Source: Methylopila turkensis (lineage in GTDB: Bacteria > Pseudomonadota > Alphaproteobacteria > Rhizobiales > Methylopilaceae). From it: a stretch of DNA of 64,000 nucleotides. A program made the position numbers and the translations under genes. Location: positions 677,610 to 741,609 of the forward strand of contig NZ_BSFL01000001.1 of assembly GCF_027922325.1 (NCBI RefSeq), given 5' to 3'. The notes beneath the pieces were generated by a model. The model was given only the letters and a program-made list of their open reading frames with translations. It was not told the origin of the DNA and made no database searches. Positions 60,325 through 64,000 of this stretch are shown piece after piece (position 1 is the first letter of the stretch; each line of letters begins with the position of its first letter).

Positions 60325-61638
60325 ATGGCCGACAAGCGCTTCCACCTCGGTTGGTTCATGAACTTCACGCCGGACGAATGGCGCGAACCCTTCGGCCAGG
60401 GCGGCCGGCCGTGGGATGGCCAGTTCTACGTCGAGATGGCGCGGTCGCTGGAGCGCGCGTGCTTCGACTACATCATGATCGAGGACAAGCTGATGGTGCC
60501 GCAGACCTATGGCGGCTCCGCCAAGGCCTCGCTCAATCACGGCATGATGGTGCCGAAGCACGATCCGGCCCCGCTCGCGGTCGCGATGGGCATGGCGACG
60601 CAGCGCCTCGGCGTGATCGCCACCATGTCCACGATGGCCTATCCGCCGTTCCTGATGGCGCGCCTGTGCTCGACCATCGACAGCCTGACCAACGGCCGGT
60701 TTGGCTGGAACGTCGTCACCTCCGCCGAAGACCTGATGGCGAAGAACTTCGGCATGGATCGGCTGCCGCCGCGCGATCAGCGCTACGAGATGGCGGACGA
60801 GTACATGGATGTGATGGGCAAGCTGTTCGCAAGCTGGGATCCGGACGCGGTCGTGCTCGATCGCGACGCCGGCATCTACGCCGACGAGACCAAGGTCCGG
60901 CCGATCGATTTCGAGGGCAAGTACTACAAGGTCCGCGGCCCGCTCAACACCGTGCCCTCGCCGCAAGGTAGGCCGATCTACGTGCAGGCCGGCGCCTCGC
61001 CGAAGGGCCGCGACTTCGCCGCGACTCACGCCGACTCGATCGTCTCGGTCGCAAGCGGCGTCGAGGAGATGCGGAAGTTCCGTGCCGACATCCGCGAACG
61101 GGCCGCGAAGTTCGGGCGCGACCCGGACACGATCAAGGTGATGTTCTGCGTGACCCCGACGCTCGGCGAAACCGACGACGAAGCGCGGGCGAAGTACGAG
61201 CGCATGCTGAACTCGCCGCATTTCATCGTCGACACTCTGGCGTCGCTCGCCGCCATCACCGAGATCGACTTCGCGCAATATGATCTCGACAAGCCGCTGC
61301 CGGAAAAGCTCGTCACCAACGGCGAGTCCGGCACGCTCGACAAATTCCAGCAGTGGGGTAGCGGCAAGACGCTGAAGGAGCTGGTGGTCGCCGGCGGCGG
61401 CGGGCTGGTGTCCTCCGTGGAGCTGGTCGGGACGCCCGACACGGTCGCCGACCGCATGGGCGAGGTGATGGAGGAGGTCGGCGGCGACGGCTTCCTGATC
61501 ACGACGCCTGTGCTGCGCGTCAGCCGCCGCTTCATCACGGAGGTGACCGACGGGCTCGTGCCGGCGCTCCAGAAGCGCGGGCTCGCGCGCACCGCCTACG
61601 CGCACGAGAAGCTGCGCGACAACCTGCTCGACTTCTGA
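60325..61638 (+). CDS. FMN-dependent monooxygenase, NtaA/SnaA/DszA family
   Basis: A 437-residue luciferase-like flavin monooxygenase that uses FMNH2 supplied by a partner reductase. Family features are HLGWFMNFTPDEWR at the N-terminus, FDYIMIEDKLMVP near 50, TNGRFGWNVVTSAEDLMAKNFG near 130-150 and PIYVQAGASPKGRDFAATHADSI near 215-237. Characterised relatives attack nitrilotriacetate, EDTA, pristinamycin or dibenzothiophene sulfone. The flavin reductase follows 19 bases later. An imported nitrogen-containing substrate is suggested by the neighbouring amidase. Confidence 0.92.
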   Translation: MADKRFHLGWFMNFTPDEWREPFGQGGRPWDGQFYVEMARSLERACFDYIMIEDKLMVPQTYGGSAKASLNHGMMVPKHDPAPLAVAMGMATQRLGVIATMSTMAYPPFLMARLCSTIDSLTNGRFGWNVVTSAEDLMAKNFGMDRLPPRDQRYEMADEYMDVMGKLFASWDPDAVVLDRDAGIYADETKVRPIDFEGKYYKVRGPLNTVPSPQGRPIYVQAGASPKGRDFAATHADSIVSVASGVEEMRKFRADIRERAAKFGRDPDTIKVMFCVTPTLGETDDEARAKYERMLNSPHFIVDTLASLAAITEIDFAQYDLDKPLPEKLVTNGESGTLDKFQQWGSGKTLKELVVAGGGGLVSSVELVGTPDTVADRMGEVMEEVGGDGFLITTPVLRVSRRFITEVTDGLVPALQKRGLARTAYAHEKLRDNLLDF

Positions 61639-61657
61639 GACGCGAGAGGCGACCCCG

Positions 61658-62188
61658 ATGGACGACGCAGCCGATCTCGCCTGCGCGGCGCCGGTCACCA
61701 AGGAACGCTATCGCGACGCGATGGCGGCGCTCGCGGCGGCCGTCAACGTGGTGACGACCGACGGGCCGGCTGGCCGCGCCGGCTTCACCGCCACCGCGGT
61801 CTGCAGCGTGACCGACGCGCCGCCGACCCTGCTCGTCTGCGTCAAACGCGACAGCTCGGTCGGCGAGGCGTTCCAGGCGAACGGCGCGCTCTGCGTTAAC
61901 ACGCTGGCGCCCGAGCACAGGCCGTTGTCGAACCTGTTCGGCGGGCGGACGCCCGTCGAGGAGCGCTTCGCGGCGGCGACCTGGCGGCGCGGCCCGAGCG
62001 GCGCGCCGGTGCTCGAGGGCGCGCTCGCGCATTTCGACTGCCGGATCGACCGCGTCGTCGACGTCGGCACCCACTCCGTGCTGTTCTGCCAGGTGCTCGA
62101 CATCGGGGTCGGCGAGCCCTGCGAGGGGCTGATTTACGTTGGCCGTCGCTACGACACCGTGCTGGCCTGCGTCGGGGCGGCCGGCTGA
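61658..62188 (+). CDS. Flavin reductase (NtaB-like)
   Basis: A 176-residue NAD(P)H:FMN oxidoreductase of the flavin-reductase-like family. YRDAMAALAAAVNVVTTDGPAGRAGFTATAVCSVTDAPPTLLVCV-type N-terminal region, LCVNTLAPEHRPLSNLFGG near 85-103 and HFDCRIDRVVDVGTHSVLF near 128-146 are diagnostic. It supplies reduced FMN to the upstream monooxygenase. It is followed after three bases by the amidase. Confidence 0.92.
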   Translation: MDDAADLACAAPVTKERYRDAMAALAAAVNVVTTDGPAGRAGFTATAVCSVTDAPPTLLVCVKRDSSVGEAFQANGALCVNTLAPEHRPLSNLFGGRTPVEERFAAATWRRGPSGAPVLEGALAHFDCRIDRVVDVGTHSVLFCQVLDIGVGEPCEGLIYVGRRYDTVLACVGAAG

Positions 62189-62191
62189 ACC

Positions 62192-63592
62192 GTGACGCAG
62201 GACGCCCATCCGCTCGATCTTCCGGCGCGGGAGATCGCTTCGGGCGTCCGCGGCGGCCGCTTCTCGGCGGTCGAGATCATGCGGGAATCTTTGAAGCGCG
62301 CCCACGCGGCGCAGGACGCCTTCAACGCCTTCGCGCTGATCCGGGAGGAAGCGGCGATCGCCGCCGCCCGCAAGGCCGACGAGACGGTCAAGGCCGGCCG
62401 CCCGACCGGGTTCCTGCACGGCGTGCCGTTCGCGGCCAAGGACCTGACGCCGACGGCCGGCGACGTCACCACGCTCGGCTCCTGGAGCTCCGGCGACTTC
62501 GTCCCCGCCGAGACGGCCCTATGCGTGCGTCGCCTTCAGCAGGCCGGCGCGATCCTGATGGGGAAGACCACGACGCCGGAATTCGCGCATTCGAGCTTCA
62601 CCTGGAGCCCGCGCTTCGGCGCGACGCTCAATCCAGTCGACCCGAGCCGGACCTCGGGCGGATCGTCCGGCGGCTCGGCCGTCGCGGTCGCGACCGGCGT
62701 CGTGCCCTTCGCCGAAGGCTCGGACATGGGCGGCTCGGTCCGCATCCCGGCCTCGTTCTGCGGCGTCGTCGGCCTCAAGCCCAGCCTCGGGCGCATCCCG
62801 ATGACGATCCTGCCAAGCGTGTTCGACGACATCTCGCATTTCGGCCCGCTCGCCCGAACGGTGGATGACGCCGACGCGTTTCTCCAAGCGACCGCGGGCC
62901 CGAGCGACGAGGACATCCTGTCCCTCCCGCTGACGTTCGAGCCCGAGCGCGCCCGCGACAAGAACCTTAGGGACAAGCGCTTCGCGCTTTCGATCGATCT
63001 CGGCTTCTACGCCGTCGAGCCGCAGGTCGAGGCCGCGATCCGGCGCGCGATCGGCGCCATGAGAGATGCGGGCGCGATCGTCGAGGAGGTCGCGCTGCCT
63101 TGGACGCGCGCGGTCGTGGACGAGTGGTACGAGATCTGGTGCGTGTTCATGTCGGCCTATTTCGGCGACCGTCTTGACGCCTTCCGCGATCGCATGGACC
63201 CCGCCATGGTGGAGATCATGCGGCGCGGCTTCGCCAAGGACGCGACCAGCTACAAGCGGATCGAGCTGCTCCGCACCGCGATGTGGCGCGACATGGCCCG
63301 GCTGTTCGAGACCTATGACGCCCTGCTCTGCCCGACCTGCGCAGTCACGGCGCCGCCGGTCGCGAAGACGGACGGCGACTACTTCGGCGAGGACGCGGCC
63401 GGGCGCCTGCTCGGCCTCGACATGACGTGCCCGTTCAACCTCACGCCGCAGTGCCCGGCGATTTCGGTCCCGATCGGCCCGGCCGACGACGGACTTCCGG
63501 TCGGCTTGCAGATCGTCGGGCGGCGTTTCCAGGACGAAGCCGTTCTCGGCGTCGCCCGAGGCGTCGAACGATTGTTTCCACAACGAAGCTGA
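62192..63592 (+). CDS. Amidase (amidase-signature family)
   Basis: A 466-residue amidase. The triad Lys is in FAAKDLTPTAG near residue 88, the cis-Ser in SGGSSGGSAVAVATG near 160, and the nucleophilic Ser in SDMGGSVRIPASF near 185. The start is GTG 62192, three bases after the flavin reductase stop, so it belongs to the same operon. It differs clearly from the other amidase at 17524-18945. It probably cleaves an amide formed by, or present in, the monooxygenase substrate. Confidence 0.9.
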   Translation: MTQDAHPLDLPAREIASGVRGGRFSAVEIMRESLKRAHAAQDAFNAFALIREEAAIAAARKADETVKAGRPTGFLHGVPFAAKDLTPTAGDVTTLGSWSSGDFVPAETALCVRRLQQAGAILMGKTTTPEFAHSSFTWSPRFGATLNPVDPSRTSGGSSGGSAVAVATGVVPFAEGSDMGGSVRIPASFCGVVGLKPSLGRIPMTILPSVFDDISHFGPLARTVDDADAFLQATAGPSDEDILSLPLTFEPERARDKNLRDKRFALSIDLGFYAVEPQVEAAIRRAIGAMRDAGAIVEEVALPWTRAVVDEWYEIWCVFMSAYFGDRLDAFRDRMDPAMVEIMRRGFAKDATSYKRIELLRTAMWRDMARLFETYDALLCPTCAVTAPPVAKTDGDYFGEDAAGRLLGLDMTCPFNLTPQCPAISVPIGPADDGLPVGLQIVGRRFQDEAVLGVARGVERLFPQRS

Positions 63593-63831
63593 GAGGGCGG
63601 CCGCTCAGGCGACTTACGGCGGCGCCAGCGTTCTCGACGTGTGTCCCGCGGCGCCCTTCGCCGATCGTCTCCAGGCATGCTGCCGCGCAAGCCAGGCCCT
63701 CCGATTTCGTCGCCCAGCTGAATCAAACGTTCAAAACGCGATACAGGCGTTCAAGACGCGGCTGATCATCCCCGGCACGGTCCTCTCGACACAGCGACTG
63801 CGTTCGCGGCCGCGCGTTCAGGGGAACCCAC
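63593..63831. promoter_or_regulatory. Spacer with tandem CGTTCAARACGCG repeats before the isochorismatase gene
   Basis: The 239-base gap holds two direct repeats, CGTTCAAAACGCG (63728-63740) and CGTTCAAGACGCG (63748-63760), spaced exactly 20 bases apart (two helical turns). The hexamer CGTTYAA also occurs in the TetR operator at 57516-57533. This suggests that the last gene has its own regulated promoter. Confidence 0.45.
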
Positions 63832-64000
63832 ATGTCCGTCATCGCCACGCCGACGCCCGGCTCGCTGCTCGTCTCGCCGACCGACCACGCGCTCGTCCTG
63901 ATCGACTTCCAGTCGCAGATGTCGTTTGCGACTAAGTCGATCGACGCCGTCACGCTGCGCAACAACGCCGCCCTGATCAGCCATGCGGCGAAGGGGTTCG
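63832..64000 (+). CDS. Isochorismatase-family cysteine hydrolase, 5' part (cut by window end)
   Basis: Only the first 56 codons are visible. The start MSVIATPTPGSLLVSPTDHA is followed by LVLIDFQSQMSFATKS, in which the Asp of LIDFQ is the conserved catalytic acid of the isochorismatase-like hydrolases (nicotinamidase, YcaC, RutB). GGGGA lies upstream of ATG 63832. The Lys and Cys of the triad would lie beyond the window. It may finish the breakdown begun by the monooxygenase and amidase. Confidence 0.83.
   Translation, partial: MSVIATPTPGSLLVSPTDHALVLIDFQSQMSFATKSIDAVTLRNNAALISHAAKGF

Overview
The window is a single piece of high-GC (about 70 percent) chromosome. It reads as a member of the alphaproteobacterial order Hyphomicrobiales (Rhizobiales). 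Supporting signs are a short RpoH-type sigma factor with an RpoH box, a CarD regulator next to a seven-iron FdxA ferredoxin, an Hsp15-like S4 protein and a SUV3-like helicase, C4-pathway 5-aminolevulinate synthase, DUF2244 beside endonuclease III, and a VUT-family transporter. A PQQ-dependent alcohol dehydrogenase also suits a methylotroph-related lineage, but I cannot name a genus.

Layout: 1-4.8 kb holds purA, a Pro/Ala-rich membrane protein and a frameshifted RTX calcium-binding protein. From 4.8 to 12.2 kb, mostly on the minus strand, lie rpoH, carD, fdxA, the S4 protein, the helicase and a DUF3108 protein. From 12.5 to 17.5 kb are rpmB with a near-consensus promoter, a VUT transporter, a 2-hydroxyacid dehydrogenase, an alpha/beta-hydrolase-like protein and the PQQ dehydrogenase. 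From 17.5 to 27.3 kb there is a minus-strand branched-chain-amino-acid-type ABC transporter (LivK, LivH, a fused LivM-LivG, LivF) followed by a cyclase-family hydrolase and an amidase, with a divergent LysR regulator and an MHS-family transporter. From 27.3 to 37.8 kb are hemA, an Fe(III) ABC uptake pair, dapB, gpmA, a TraB/GumN protein, an Ada-like protein, DUF2244, nth, a YqhA-like protein and a small membrane protein. A tRNA-Ser(GGA) follows at 38.0 kb.

After the tRNA the window becomes an accessory catabolic region made of three cassettes, each with its own regulator and transporter. (1) 38.5-46.3 kb: MarR, UbiD decarboxylase, TAXI/TRAP transporter, metal-dependent amidohydrolase and UbiX flavin prenyltransferase. 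This suggests uptake and decarboxylation of an unidentified aromatic or unsaturated acid. (2) 46.3-56.7 kb: a divergent IclR-controlled locus. One arm has a KdgT-type permease, a DUF1537 acid-sugar kinase, PdxA2 and a DeoR regulator. The other has an Fe-alcohol dehydrogenase, a Bug-type binding protein, a DapA-family aldolase, a 2-hydroxyacid dehydrogenase and an Ldh-type oxidoreductase. Together they suggest four-carbon acid-sugar (tetronate) catabolism. (3) 56.8 kb to the end: a TetR gene divergent from a NitT/TauT-type ABC transporter, an NtaA-type flavin monooxygenase, a flavin reductase, an amidase and, after a gap, an isochorismatase-family hydrolase cut by the window edge. The enzyme set parallels the Rut pyrimidine pathway but is built from different families.

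Specific palindromes sit in the control region of each cassette (39071-39090, 52397-52411 with 52469-52483 and 52572-52586, and 57516-57533) and are good operator candidates. No insertion sequence, integrase, phage gene, rRNA or CRISPR array was seen. Functions come from motif recognition by eye; no database search was possible.
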